Source: Dysosmobacter segnis (GTDB lineage Bacteria; Bacillota; Clostridia; Oscillospirales; Oscillospiraceae). Taken from it: a stretch of DNA of 53,548 nucleotides. Location of the stretch: NCBI RefSeq assembly GCF_014297285.1, contig NZ_JACOQI010000020.1, positions 1-53,548 of the forward strand. Reading direction: 5' to 3'. Positions within the stretch are counted from its first letter, which is position 1. Every line of letters begins with the position of its first letter. This document shows, in pieces, positions 40,290 through 49,197 of this stretch. The position numbers and the translations under genes are program-made. Below the pieces are notes generated by a model, which worked only from the letters and a program-made list of their open reading frames with translations, was not told the origin of the DNA and ran no database searches.

Positions 40290-42542
40290 GTGAAACAGGT
40301 AAGCAACGCTTACAAGCTGTCGATGAAGTCTTTGCTCCGTGAGCAGTCCTTTGTGGAGATCACCTTCTCTCAGGTGGACACGGCAGCGGCAACAGACGGT
40401 AATTGGGTCAGCAACGGGGCGCAGAGCTATTCTGAGTTCGACACGCTGGACTACGGATATGATTATCAGGAGTCCTATGCGGCGTTGGAGCTGAACCGAT
40501 GGGCGCTGGACGGAAATACGGTTATCGTTCCTTCTTCCGGGACGATGTATGACGGCTTTGTTTCGAGCCACATGAGTAATGCTGAGGGCAAGTTCACCAC
40601 TCCTGCGGTGCTGACCCGTGCTTTCAGCAATCCTCATACCTTCCCCGGTATCACTCTGACTTTTGACACTCGCTATCAGGAATGGCCTGACACCGTGACA
40701 GTTGATTTCTACCTGAATGGTACGGCGTTGGAAAGTCTGACCCTTCCCGTAGAGGGAACAGAGTTGGTCATCAACACGAAGGTCACTTCTTGTGACAAGA
40801 TCGTGTTGACGATGGGGAACACCCTCCCGTACCGCCGACCTCGGTTGCAACAGGTTCTCTACGGTGTGCAGAAGAAATTTGGAAATGATGACATTGTTTC
40901 CATCAAGGAGTCTCACGACGTAGATCCGCTCTCCCGCAGACTACCGCAGGAAACCATGCAGTTCGTTCTTTTGGACTACGAACACAATTATGACCCGGAT
41001 AACCCGAAAGGCATTTATGCCTATCTGGATAAGAAGTCACCGATTTCTCTCCGATACGGTTATATGCTTCCCACGGGCAAAGTCGAGTGGCTGAAAGCGG
41101 ACAAGTATGTGCTGAACAGTAAACCGAAAGCCGCCAAAAATCAGGCCACCTTCACAGGGACAGGTCTGGTTGGAAGTCTGACCGGAACCTTCTACAAGAG
41201 TAAGCTCGGTTCCAAAAACTTCTACGACATAGCTGAGGAAGTACTTTTGGACGCAGACCTGACGCTGACAGCGCAAGGTACGCACCCGTGGGTGATTGAC
41301 CCAACCTTGAAGCAGATGTTCACTACGGCGGCGCTCCCCATTGACTCGCACATGAACTGTCTGCAACTGATCGCTCATGCCTGCCGCTGCCGCCTGTTTA
41401 CAGACGATGACAATATCATTCACATCAAGCCTTTTGGCGTGACTGTGGTTGGTATTTACAGCGGCGTATGGGCGGATAACGGTCACTTGTGGTACAGCGA
41501 ATGGGACACTGTTGACCGTGGTAACAAGGTCGGTAACACCTATGCGGCGTTGGAATTGAACCGCTGGACGCTGGATGGTGGAGATCAGGTCATTGTCGAA
41601 GACACCGACCCCTCCGGTCGAGGGTTTATCAGTGAAGCGATGACTGCGGCAGATGGTACTTATACCACGAAGCCGACCTTCACTAAAACCTTTGATGTTT
41701 CTCACGATCTACCCGTGCTGGCTCTCCGTTTCGATACTCCCTTGGGTGAGTATCCTACATCTATTCAGGTGAAATATTACGCCGGGACGAAGCTGCTGGA
41801 CACGCAGACTGTGAAGGGTATTACTTCTGCGGAGGTGTTTGTCAACAGCGAAGCGGCGATTGACTGCACCAAAATTGAGGTGACGATGGACGGTGGCCTG
41901 CCATACCGCCGTATGCGGGTGAGCAAGCTCTACTACCGTGAAACGGACTTCACGCTGGACTTTGACTCGATTGACAAGGACTCCCAATCCATCGCAAAGA
42001 TCGACCAGCTCAAAGCGGTGTCTGTCGCCAAGTATGCGTACACGGCGGCAAATGACACCACCAAACTTTTCGAGGGAACGACCACCGAAACTCAGCTTCA
42101 TGTCGAGTTCTCTGGTCTTGCACAAGATGTTTCTATCTCTGTTTCTGGCGGCTCGTTGGTATCCTCCAACATTTACGCCAGAGCTGCGGATTTGGTGTTA
42201 TCCTCCGGCACTAAAACCGTAGTCATTACCGGCAAAACTCTGTCTGAGAACTCGGTGGTCGTTTCCTATCCCGTAGCTCTCGATGGAGAAATCGACAAGG
42301 AGGAAAACCCCCTTATCACCAACGATACGATGTGCGCCGCTCTTGCCGATCAGGTGAAAAAGTATCTGCAAATGAGAAACACCTATCAGACAAAATACCG
42401 TGGCAATCCTGAGTTGGAAGTGGGCGATGTGATTGGCTTGCAGACGCTCTACACCGATGAAATGGACGCATTGATCTTGGTGGACGAGATCACATTTAAC
42501 GGCTCTCTGAGCGGAAAGTTGAAGGTGAAAGGTCTGATATGA
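40290..42542 (+). CDS. Tail tip / baseplate protein with a duplicated domain
   Basis: A 750-residue protein. A sugar-binding-like beta domain occurs twice: around residues 48-190 (SEFDTLDYGYDY, YAALELNRWALDG, TLPYRRPRL) and around 397-550 (SEWDTVDRGNKV, YAALELNRWTLDG, GLPYRRMRV). Between and after them lie tail-lysin/hub-like parts, and the end (ELEVGDVIGLQTLY) is like tail hub proteins. It probably forms the central tip and may contact the cell wall. Confidence 0.8.
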   Translation: MKQVSNAYKLSMKSLLREQSFVEITFSQVDTAAATDGNWVSNGAQSYSEFDTLDYGYDYQESYAALELNRWALDGNTVIVPSSGTMYDGFVSSHMSNAEGKFTTPAVLTRAFSNPHTFPGITLTFDTRYQEWPDTVTVDFYLNGTALESLTLPVEGTELVINTKVTSCDKIVLTMGNTLPYRRPRLQQVLYGVQKKFGNDDIVSIKESHDVDPLSRRLPQETMQFVLLDYEHNYDPDNPKGIYAYLDKKSPISLRYGYMLPTGKVEWLKADKYVLNSKPKAAKNQATFTGTGLVGSLTGTFYKSKLGSKNFYDIAEEVLLDADLTLTAQGTHPWVIDPTLKQMFTTAALPIDSHMNCLQLIAHACRCRLFTDDDNIIHIKPFGVTVVGIYSGVWADNGHLWYSEWDTVDRGNKVGNTYAALELNRWTLDGGDQVIVEDTDPSGRGFISEAMTAADGTYTTKPTFTKTFDVSHDLPVLALRFDTPLGEYPTSIQVKYYAGTKLLDTQTVKGITSAEVFVNSEAAIDCTKIEVTMDGGLPYRRMRVSKLYYRETDFTLDFDSIDKDSQSIAKIDQLKAVSVAKYAYTAANDTTKLFEGTTTETQLHVEFSGLAQDVSISVSGGSLVSSNIYARAADLVLSSGTKTVVITGKTLSENSVVVSYPVALDGEIDKEENPLITNDTMCAALADQVKKYLQMRNTYQTKYRGNPELEVGDVIGLQTLYTDEMDALILVDEITFNGSLSGKLKVKGLI

Positions 42543-43129
42543 GTATTATTGATAATCTCGTCTACGACCGCACACAGGCCGATGTAGACAGGGTTTTTAC
42601 CCTGAAAAACAAAATCCTCACGGAAGGGCTTTCGAGCCTTTCCGCTGAGGAAAAGACCGAGTACATGGCTGGTATGAAGGGTGCTTACAATTACGGGGAC
42701 ATGAACCGTGTGGGGCAGGCGGTAGCCTATATCGCCAACCGTATGACTTCTCTCCCCGGACAGTTGGCGGCATACCGAGCGGAGAAAGGAGTCGCTGATG
42801 ACCCGATCTACCAAGTTCCGTATGACCCTTCCTCGGTGGTGGTTGCGGCAAAGACGAATTGGGCGATGGGTGATACGCCCACCCAATCTCTCGTGAAAGC
42901 CTACTTAAACAACCTGACGGTTCTCCGAAAGCAGCTCACGCTTCCGCCGGACGCACCGCTGGTTCCGAGCAGTCTGGACAATCTCACTTTTTCCACGGCA
43001 AACAACATTGAATATCTCCTGTATGTCATCGACACAACGCTGACTGAGGTAGAAACCGAGCTGTATTCCAAGATCGACCGCACGGTGGACGCTTTCGCCT
43101 ATGTTGGTCTGTATAACTGCGGAGAGTAA
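42539..43129 (+). CDS. Tail/baseplate accessory protein
   Basis: A 196-residue mostly helical protein (ATGA overlap with the preceding gene), with SLSAEEKTEYMAGMKGAYNY in the N-terminal part. It sits between the tip protein and the variable receptor-binding protein and may connect them. No certain family. Confidence 0.65.
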   Translation: MSIIDNLVYDRTQADVDRVFTLKNKILTEGLSSLSAEEKTEYMAGMKGAYNYGDMNRVGQAVAYIANRMTSLPGQLAAYRAEKGVADDPIYQVPYDPSSVVVAAKTNWAMGDTPTQSLVKAYLNNLTVLRKQLTLPPDAPLVPSSLDNLTFSTANNIEYLLYVIDTTLTEVETELYSKIDRTVDAFAYVGLYNCGE

Positions 43130-43141
43130 GGAGGAAATTTC

Positions 43142-44287
43142 ATGAAAGATACTGTCATCAAGGGCAACGGTAAGTCCCGTTCTATCAAGGCTCCTACCGA
43201 TATGCCTGCAACCTTCGAGGAATGGCGCACACAGCTTCTCGCTGGAACCGCCACCCTCGACATTGGTCTGAACGCCGCAGGCTGTGATGTGGTCGGCACA
43301 GCCATGAGCAAGGCAAATCTGCTGTCCGACACCACCAAGTCGGCACTGGAACTGAGCGGCAGCGACCCCACGGTGAATGACGCTCTGTATGCTCTGAGCC
43401 AGAAGGGTTCTCCCGCCGAGGTGCGTGTCATCGCTGATACAGGCTCGACCGTCACCATGAGTAGGGGTGGCAAAACTCTGACAGGCAAGGTTGCTTCGAC
43501 CGGCTATGCCACTCTGTACCCGACCGAGCTGGGTGACTGGACTATCGTGTTTACTTATAACGGTTCTCAGAAAACCAAGGTTTACACGCTGGAAGTCATC
43601 GGTATCGTGTATGTCTATCCCTTTGTAGTTGGCGCTACGCTGGAAGCTACCTCTTGGGATAACATCGCCGCCGTTTCCAAGTTTGGTCAGGCTCCGAACT
43701 ACTGGAAGGTCGGTGACAAAAAGAACATCACCGTCAACGGTGTGACCTATGCGGCGCAGATCATCGGCTTTGACCATGACACTCTAACCACCGCAGACGG
43801 TAGCCGCACCAAGGCTGGTATCACCTTCCAGTTGGTTGACTGCCTGAAAACCACCTACTCTATGAACGGCTCCAATACCAATGTGAACGGCTGGCGTGGT
43901 TCCACTATGCGTACCTCCACAATGGCAACGCTGCTGAACCAGCTTTCCTCTGACCTGAAAAGCGTGTTGAAGTTCGTCAACAAAGTGACCAGCAAGGGCA
44001 ACAATCAGTCCGGTTTGGAAACCACTTCCGACAAGCTGTTTCTTCTGTCCGAGATCGAAGTTTTTGGTGCTACTCAGTATTCTTACGCCGGTGAGGGTAA
44101 GCAATACGAGTATTACACCGCTGGCAACAGCACCATTAAGAAGGTCAATGGTTCTGCGAACATCTGGTGGGAGCGTTCTCCTTTTTCCGGCGCCGCCGAC
44201 TTTTTCTGTGGTGTGGTCAGCAACGGCTACGCCAACTATTACGGCGCCAGCAACTCCTGTGGCGTGTCCTTCGGCTTCTGCGTTTAA
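43142..44287 (+). CDS. DGR target protein 2, tail-fibre-like receptor-binding protein
   Basis: A 381-residue protein. An N-terminal part for attachment to the tail (1-85) and an Ig-like beta domain (about 95-155) are followed by the C-terminal domain (about 175-381) shared with the early protein at 6042: AQIIGFDHDTL, NGWRGSTMR, DKLFLLSEIEVFG. Its last codons are variable repeat VR2, ending SCGVSFGFCV. Position at the end of the tail genes and directly before avd indicates the host-range protein. AAGGAGG lies upstream. Confidence 0.9.
   Translation: MKDTVIKGNGKSRSIKAPTDMPATFEEWRTQLLAGTATLDIGLNAAGCDVVGTAMSKANLLSDTTKSALELSGSDPTVNDALYALSQKGSPAEVRVIADTGSTVTMSRGGKTLTGKVASTGYATLYPTELGDWTIVFTYNGSQKTKVYTLEVIGIVYVYPFVVGATLEATSWDNIAAVSKFGQAPNYWKVGDKKNITVNGVTYAAQIIGFDHDTLTTADGSRTKAGITFQLVDCLKTTYSMNGSNTNVNGWRGSTMRTSTMATLLNQLSSDLKSVLKFVNKVTSKGNNQSGLETTSDKLFLLSEIEVFGATQYSYAGEGKQYEYYTAGNSTIKKVNGSANIWWERSPFSGAADFFCGVVSNGYANYYGASNSCGVSFGFCV
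44152..44274 (+). repeat. Variable repeat VR2 of the DGR
   Basis: These 123 bp align without gaps to the template at 44815-44937 (offset 663). I count 21 mismatches, all at template A. The conserved 3' end is GGCGTGTCCTTCGG; beyond it VR2 reads CTTCTGCGTTT like VR1, while the template reads ACTCTGCAACT. Confidence 0.95.
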
Positions 44288-44311
44288 TCCCCGATTTCAT
44301 CAACACCAATC

Positions 44312-44329
44312 CCGCCCCGTTAGGGGCGG
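44312..44329 (+). promoter_or_regulatory. Hairpin downstream of VR2
   Basis: CCGCCCC (44312-44318), loop GTTA, GGGGCGG (44323-44329): the same stem as after VR1, 38 bp after the end of VR2. Likely target-recognition hairpin for retrohoming. Confidence 0.72.
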
Positions 44330-44349
44330 TGTAAGAAAGGAATGTTGGC

Positions 44350-44778
44350 GTGTCAGTCATCAAAGCTATGCGTGGCGAAAGCTCCATGCAGTTCATCGAA
44401 ACCGCCAGACGGTTAGAGCTTCACGCTTTCTCCGTCTGCACCAAGGCTCCTAAAAGATACGCACCGTTGCTGACAAATCGTATCTTCGAGCTGGCTTCCA
44501 CGGTTCACGAGGAAGTCCGAGCGGCGAACAACATCTATCCGCACAATCAGCATGAAGCGCAAATGCGGCGAGATCACCTGATTAACGCCAACATCGCCCT
44601 TCAAAATCTCAGCCCGAAGCTGACTTTGCTCTATGACGCTATTCTCCAAAACCCTGAAAAATGTCCGTGGATTGACCACGCCATGAAGGAATTTGGAGAG
44701 TACATCACGGACGAAGCACAGCTTATCTCCAAGGTTCGGAAAGCTGACCACGAGAGGTATAAAGACCTCCCTGCGTGA
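44350..44778 (+). CDS. avd: Accessory variability determinant (Avd)
   Basis: A 142-residue basic, all-helical protein placed between the target gene and the template repeat, where avd genes lie. Helices such as FIETARRLELHAFSVCTKAP, SKVRKADHERYKDLPA and a central NIALQNLSPKLTLL fit the four-helix bundle of Avd. Avd forms a pentameric barrel that binds the reverse transcriptase and template RNA and is needed for mutagenic cDNA synthesis. GTG start with AAAGGA eight bases upstream. Confidence 0.85.
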   Translation: MSVIKAMRGESSMQFIETARRLELHAFSVCTKAPKRYAPLLTNRIFELASTVHEEVRAANNIYPHNQHEAQMRRDHLINANIALQNLSPKLTLLYDAILQNPEKCPWIDHAMKEFGEYITDEAQLISKVRKADHERYKDLPA

Positions 44779-44814
44779 GTTTTTCATTGGGTCAAGCCCT
44801 GTAATTGTTACCGT

Positions 44815-44937
44815 TTCTGCGAACAACTGGTGGGAGCGTTCTCCTAATTCCGGCAACACCAACAATTTCTGTAATGTGAACAACAACGGCAACGCCAACA
44901 ATAACAACGCCAGCAACTCCAATGGCGTGTCCTTCGG
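44815..44937 (+). repeat. Template repeat (TR) of the DGR
   Basis: It holds 17 AAY (Asn) codons in the frame matching the targets, the adenine-rich design that allows random substitution in the copies. It begins at TTCTGCGAAC and ends at CCTTCGG, then a diverged initiation-of-homing segment (IMH*). It lies between avd and the reverse transcriptase; about 230 bp separate its end from the RT start, as the cDNA-priming RNA spacer requires. It is an RNA template, so the overlapping open frame (44693-44956) is not a gene. Confidence 0.95.
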
Positions 44938-45166
44938 ACTCTGCAACTTCGCATAGGTCAGTCGTAGTAACCCCTTTGGGCGAAATCAGTACCTTTTGCA
45001 GAGGGAGGGCTTGTTCCCGGCTACCAAGCCAAAACACCCCGTCTGATGTAGTCAGCCGGACGCTTCTTGCATGGTGAGCGATTGTACGGTAGCTCATTTC
45101 ATGGCTGGTACTACAAGCAGTTAGAACCCGTACCCGACAATAAGACTGTACGGAGGGGAACCTTCT

Positions 45167-46333
45167 ATGACAAGTGAAGAACGGAGAGAAGCCCGTTATC
45201 AACGCAGGAAAGCCAAGCGGGACGAAGCTCGTCTGCGGCGAAGCAAAGAATGTGGTGATTTCGATGAAGTCTTTTCGTTCAGACACCTTTACCTTTCTGG
45301 GAAGAAATGCTGTAAGGGTGTCTACTGGAAAAACTCAACTCAGCGGTATATCGGCAATATCATTCCGATCATCGCAAAGACCCATCGTGAACTTCAAAAC
45401 GGAACCTTCAAACACCGTGGTTTTCACGCTTTTACCATCATGGAACGGGGAAAGAAGCGGTATATCCGATCAGTCCATATCACGGAACGAGCGGTTCAAA
45501 AGTGTCTGTGTGACTACTGCTTAGTTCCTATCTATTCGGCCTGTTTCATCTATGACAACTCAGCCAGTTTGAAACACCGAGGTATGGACTTCGCCCTGCG
45601 CCGTATGACCTGTTACCTCCAACGGCATTACAGGAAGTACGGTCTGGAAGGAGGTGTTTTGCTTTACGATTTTCACAGCTTCTTTGACTCAGCTCCCCAT
45701 GAACCGCTGTTTCGTGAAGCCGACCGCAGACTTCATGACCTGAAAATCAGGGAGCTTGCGAACAGCTTTGTTACGGACTTCGGCTCGGTCGGTTTGGGTC
45801 TTGGCAGTCAGGTGTCTCAGACGAACGCCCTCATGCTTCCCAATATGATTGACCACTACTTCAAAGAGGTCTGCCGTATTAAAGCCTATGAGCGATACAT
45901 GGACGATGGTGTGGCAATCAGCCCTGACATTGACAACCTGTATCTCTACTTGGACGGACTAAAGATCATTTGCGGGAAATGCGGTCTGGAACTGAATTTG
46001 AAGAAGACACGAATTGTTCCTCTCAGAGATTATTACCGCTGGTTGAAAACGAGGTTCATCATCACACCGACCGGAAAGGTTGTTCGGAAGATGAACAAGG
46101 ACTCAACGAAAATCGTTCGACACAAACTCAGGGCTTTCCGAGGAAAGCTCGACCGGGGCGAAATGACCTTGGCTGACATTCGGTGTTCCGTGGACTCCTA
46201 CAACGGTCACATGAAACGAGGTCACAGCTTCAAGGTGCGGCAACGCACCAATCAATACTTCAAATCATTGTACGGGTTCTACCCGAACAAGAAAGGTTGG
46301 GAAACTCATGTTCAAGATCATCAAGGAAAATAA
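45167..46333 (+). CDS. Diversity-generating retroelement reverse transcriptase
   Basis: A 388-residue protein. Motif A is GVLLYDFHSFFDS, the DGR-type motif is GLGLGSQVSQTNALM, and the catalytic box is YERYMDDGVAI (YMDD at 244-247). The N-terminus is strongly basic. It copies the template RNA with errors opposite adenines, and the cDNA replaces the variable repeat. GGAGGGGAACC lies upstream of the ATG. The C-terminus overlaps the next tail gene by 26 bases. Confidence 0.95.
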   Translation: MTSEERREARYQRRKAKRDEARLRRSKECGDFDEVFSFRHLYLSGKKCCKGVYWKNSTQRYIGNIIPIIAKTHRELQNGTFKHRGFHAFTIMERGKKRYIRSVHITERAVQKCLCDYCLVPIYSACFIYDNSASLKHRGMDFALRRMTCYLQRHYRKYGLEGGVLLYDFHSFFDSAPHEPLFREADRRLHDLKIRELANSFVTDFGSVGLGLGSQVSQTNALMLPNMIDHYFKEVCRIKAYERYMDDGVAISPDIDNLYLYLDGLKIICGKCGLELNLKKTRIVPLRDYYRWLKTRFIITPTGKVVRKMNKDSTKIVRHKLRAFRGKLDRGEMTLADIRCSVDSYNGHMKRGHSFKVRQRTNQYFKSLYGFYPNKKGWETHVQDHQGK

Positions 46334-46976
46334 GGTTCTCGGTATTGTTAGTAACCCGACATGGGTTCGTATGCAGGACAACGGTTGCTATGGGCTGACT
46401 ATCGAGGACAACGCTCAGGGTATCGCTCTAAATGGTACGGTGTATCACGTCAATGGCAAGCCTGATCTGAACGGTGCAGAAACCGTTTCGATTGAAGATG
46501 TGGACGATGGCATTTATGCCAACAGTCTGACGGCTCTGCTGTCTGACCCGAATGACCTCCGCAATTCTGAGCAGTTCCGCAAGGCGGTTCAGATGTTCGC
46601 CAAAAGCCTTGACGAAGACTCTGCGATGATGATTGCAACCATCTACGACCCCTATCAGGTCGGTCATGCCTATGCTGTTGGTGATTATTTCACCTACGGC
46701 GTGAACGGTGTAGGCGACCCGCAGCTCTACAAGGTAGTACAGGCGCACACTTCCCAAGCAGATTGGAAGCCTGACACAACTTCCGCTCTCTACACTCCGA
46801 TTGGCCTGACCCCCTCCGGCTACCCCGTGTGGACTCAGCCAACAGGCGCTCATGACGCTTACAACAAGGGTGACATCGTGAGTTACAACGACAAGCTGTA
46901 CCGCAGTCTGATTGACGGAAATGTGTATTCCCCGGACGCTTATCCTGCTGGCTGGGAAGAATACACCGGCAAGTAA
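46308..46976 (+). CDS. Tail accessory protein with carbohydrate-binding module
   Basis: A 222-residue protein. The N-terminal part (residues 1-110) is unassigned; the C-terminal part has two chitin-binding-type (CBM5/12) units: HAYAVGDYFTYG...LYKVVQAHTSQADWKP and HDAYNKGDIVSYNDKLYRSL...YPAGWEEY. It probably binds cell-surface sugars as a tail tip or fibre component. Confidence 0.78.
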   Translation: MFKIIKENKVLGIVSNPTWVRMQDNGCYGLTIEDNAQGIALNGTVYHVNGKPDLNGAETVSIEDVDDGIYANSLTALLSDPNDLRNSEQFRKAVQMFAKSLDEDSAMMIATIYDPYQVGHAYAVGDYFTYGVNGVGDPQLYKVVQAHTSQADWKPDTTSALYTPIGLTPSGYPVWTQPTGAHDAYNKGDIVSYNDKLYRSLIDGNVYSPDAYPAGWEEYTGK

Positions 46977-46994
46977 AAAAAGGGGGGGCAGGAC

Positions 46995-47255
46995 ATGAGT
47001 GACGCAATTCTGGTCGCTATTATCACGGGTGGTCTAAGCCTGCTTGGTATCATCTACTCGTCCGGCAAGTCTGCCAGTAAGGTTGATGCAAAACTGGACA
47101 AGCAGCAGGCGGTCATCGAAACCAAGTTAAACGAACTGACCCGTGAAGTGCGGGAACACAACAATTTTGCAAGGCGTGTACCTGTGGTTGAGGAACAAAT
47201 TAAGGTCATCAACCACCGTATCGAGGACTTGGAGGGCTTTCACAAGCCTGCATGA
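46995..47255 (+). CDS. XhlA-like membrane protein, lysis module
   Basis: An 86-residue protein. One membrane segment (ILVAIITGGLSLLGIIY) is followed by a coiled coil (about 30-82, with TKLNELTREVREHN). This is the layout of XhlA/haemolysin-like proteins that assist holins. Confidence 0.7.
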   Translation: MSDAILVAIITGGLSLLGIIYSSGKSASKVDAKLDKQQAVIETKLNELTREVREHNNFARRVPVVEEQIKVINHRIEDLEGFHKPA

Positions 47256-47260
47256 CCCGA

Positions 47261-47372
47261 AAGGTGATAAAGGTGAGTAATCGGGTCAAAATCCCTATAA
47301 CTTTCTCTTAGTATGCGTGTATAAGAAGAAGTTTATAGGAAAAACGCCCGATTACTCACCTAACTCACCTAA
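47261..47372. repeat. 112-bp near-palindromic element, copy B (inverted)
   Basis: The left arm begins AAGGTGATAAAGGTGAGTAA and the right arm ends TCACCTAA. It is the reverse complement of copy A at 24096-24207 over the full 112 bp, with most differences in the loop half. It lies directly upstream of the holin ribosome site. Confidence 0.8.
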
Positions 47373-47395
47373 ATTAAAAATTGGAGGTAAAAATT

Positions 47396-47791
47396 ATGCT
47401 CGAAACCATTTTGCACAACCTGACGAACATTGGCTGGGCTATGCTCATTTTCCTGTGTGCCTACCTCTCCAATGTATCCTTTTCTCTGTATTACAACATC
47501 AAAATCCTGCTGGAACCGTTCAGCAAGGAAAAGCTGATAAACTCAGGCTTGAAGATCGCCGCTTTTGTCTGCGGCTTGACCCTGCTGTGTGTGGCTATTA
47601 CCACGCTGCCGCTGTTTGCGGATATGGTCGGGTGGGAAATTCCGGCTGAGTATGTGGATATTTTCAGCAATTTGGTGATTATTGGTGCGGTACTCATGGT
47701 GTCCTGCAAGTACATCACAGAAGCATTTACGAAATTCAAGGCCATTTTGGACGCTACCAAGGAGGATAAGAGCTATGATGAAGTCAAGTGA
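47396..47791 (+). CDS. Holin
   Basis: A 131-residue protein with three hydrophobic segments (about 12-33, 51-71, 88-108) and a charged C-terminus, placed directly before the endolysin. It forms membrane lesions that release the endolysin. TTGGAGG precedes ATG 47396. Assignment is by topology and position. Confidence 0.75.
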   Translation: MLETILHNLTNIGWAMLIFLCAYLSNVSFSLYYNIKILLEPFSKEKLINSGLKIAAFVCGLTLLCVAITTLPLFADMVGWEIPAEYVDIFSNLVIIGAVLMVSCKYITEAFTKFKAILDATKEDKSYDEVK

Positions 47792-48632
47792 ACTGGTTGC
47801 CAAGGTCGTTGATATTGCCAAGCACTACAAGACCCTGTATGTCATGGGGTGCTTTGGTGCGCCGCTGACCGACACAAACAAGTCTCGGTATATCAAGAAC
47901 CACCCCTACAACATGGCGGCAGCTCGTACCTCTATGATTATGGCGGCGACCCCTGACACCTTCGGCTTTGACTGTGTGAACCTTATCAAAGCCGTTCTGT
48001 GGGGCTGGACAGGGGATAAAACCAAGTCCTACGGTGGTGCGAAGTATGCCACCAACGGCGTACCTGACGAGGGCGCTGACACCATGATTAAGAGGTGCAA
48101 GGACGCTTCCGCTTTCGGGTGGGACAAGGTTGACCCCGGCGAAGTGGTGTGGACTACGGGACACATCGGCGTGTATATCGGAAACGGTCTGGCTGTCGAG
48201 TGTTCTCCCCGTTGGGCGAACAATGTGCAGATCACCGCTGTCGGTAACATCGGGAAGAAGAACGGGTACAATACCCGTATGTGGAAGAAGCACGGACACC
48301 TCCCCTATGTGACCTACGACAAAACCGTGACCCCCGCACAGCCCGAAACGGTCAAGCCCGTTCCTACCACCGAGGTCAAGGCGAAGGGTGTCGCACGGTC
48401 TTTCAATAAGGCTGTGGCAGGCACTTACACCGTGACCGCTGGTGCTGGCCTGAATGTCCGTGACGCTGCCGGGACGGACAGTAAAGTGCTGGTGACAATC
48501 CCCAAGGGAACCACTGTCAAGAACTACGGCTATTACACCGTTGTAAACGGCGTTAAATGGCTCTATGTGGCTTTCTCGCACAAGAGGGTAAATTATACTG
48601 GCTTCGTGCATGAACGCTTCTTGAGCCGCTGA
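47775..48632 (+). CDS. Endolysin, NlpC/P60-like with SH3 domain
   Basis: A 285-residue protein. The catalytic domain has the cysteine in FGFDCVNLIKAVLWGW, the histidine in TTGHIGVYIGNGLAVE and a following polar residue. A linker leads to a C-terminal bacterial SH3 domain (AGLNVRDAAGTDSKVL, then YVAFSHKRVNYTGFVHERFL) for wall binding. It cuts peptidoglycan peptide bonds for lysis. It overlaps the holin gene by 17 bases. Confidence 0.87.
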   Translation: MMKSSELVAKVVDIAKHYKTLYVMGCFGAPLTDTNKSRYIKNHPYNMAAARTSMIMAATPDTFGFDCVNLIKAVLWGWTGDKTKSYGGAKYATNGVPDEGADTMIKRCKDASAFGWDKVDPGEVVWTTGHIGVYIGNGLAVECSPRWANNVQITAVGNIGKKNGYNTRMWKKHGHLPYVTYDKTVTPAQPETVKPVPTTEVKAKGVARSFNKAVAGTYTVTAGAGLNVRDAAGTDSKVLVTIPKGTTVKNYGYYTVVNGVKWLYVAFSHKRVNYTGFVHERFLSR

Positions 48633-48643
48633 GAGGGCTTCCT

Positions 48644-48892
48644 ATGGGTGGTAAACGAGTGCAACCTAAGCCGAAGAAGAAAAGAATGAGAAAGCGCACG
48701 AAGTTCACGATCTTGTCCATCTTCAATCTGACTTGGTACGCCGTTGTGGTTCTAATTTTGAACGCCTGCGGTCACACAGTTGACACAGAATTGACGGTCG
48801 GCTGGTTTGCGGCTTGGACTGCCGAACTTGCCATTCTGTACGGCATTAAGGTCAAGTCGAAAGAAACCTCAGACGAGGACGCTCAGGGGTGA
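48644..48892 (+). CDS. Small membrane protein downstream of the endolysin
   Basis: An 82-residue protein. A very basic N-terminus (PKPKKKRMRKRTKF) and two membrane segments (about 27-43 and 52-68). A second holin or a regulator of lysis is possible. Confidence 0.6.
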   Translation: MGGKRVQPKPKKKRMRKRTKFTILSIFNLTWYAVVVLILNACGHTVDTELTVGWFAAWTAELAILYGIKVKSKETSDEDAQG

Positions 48893-48896
48893 GAAA

Positions 48897-49103
48897 ATGC
48901 AAGTGCTGAAAGAAATCACGCTCGACAAGGTTATCAATCTCTATGAGGGTCAAGTCGTTCACGACAAAAAGCAGCTCATTGAATGGGACGATCATCGCCG
49001 TACTCCACTCTATGAGCTGAAAGAACGAACACTGGCTCAGGACAAGATGATCTTGGGTGCGCTGAAATGCGCCAGAGCGAACGGGTATTCTGGCGAAGAA
49101 TAA
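48897..49103 (+). CDS. Small phage protein at the right end
   Basis: A 68-residue charged protein (LDKVINLYEGQVVHDKKQLI) with GGGGTGAG upstream. Last gene of the prophage, followed by a terminator. Function unknown. Confidence 0.6.
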   Translation: MQVLKEITLDKVINLYEGQVVHDKKQLIEWDDHRRTPLYELKERTLAQDKMILGALKCARANGYSGEE

Positions 49104-49108
49104 AAGAA

Positions 49109-49140
49109 GACACTCCCTACCGATTAAGGTAAGGAGTGTC
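49109..49140 (+). terminator. Terminator at the right end of the prophage
   Basis: GACACTCC...TACC (49109-49121) pairs with GGTAA..GGAGTGTC (49128-49140) with one mismatch, and TTTT follows. It closes the late transcript. Confidence 0.85.
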
Positions 49141-49197
49141 TTTTGGTTTGAACGAATACCGTTCCCCATACTATGTATGGTTCGGATATGCGCTCAA

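Larger units (their letters stand above)
2831..49150. mobile_element. Siphovirus-type prophage with a diversity-generating retroelement
   Basis: A continuous set of phage modules runs from a serine integrase at the left (minus strand) through lysogeny, replication, packaging, head, tail, retroelement and lysis genes. It ends at a terminator at 49109-49140. Order and direction are those of a temperate Firmicutes siphovirus. The exact ends are not resolved because serine integrases leave only very short core repeats. ATGGTAC at 2899-2905 and 49197-49203 is a shared 7-mer near both ends but is weak evidence. The head and tail genes look intact; the polymerase carries a frameshift. Confidence 0.9.

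Noticed and set aside
44693..44956. Open frame of 87 codons covering the template repeat
   Set aside because: It is open because the template keeps the target's reading frame; it has no good ribosome site and overlaps avd. The region acts as RNA template.
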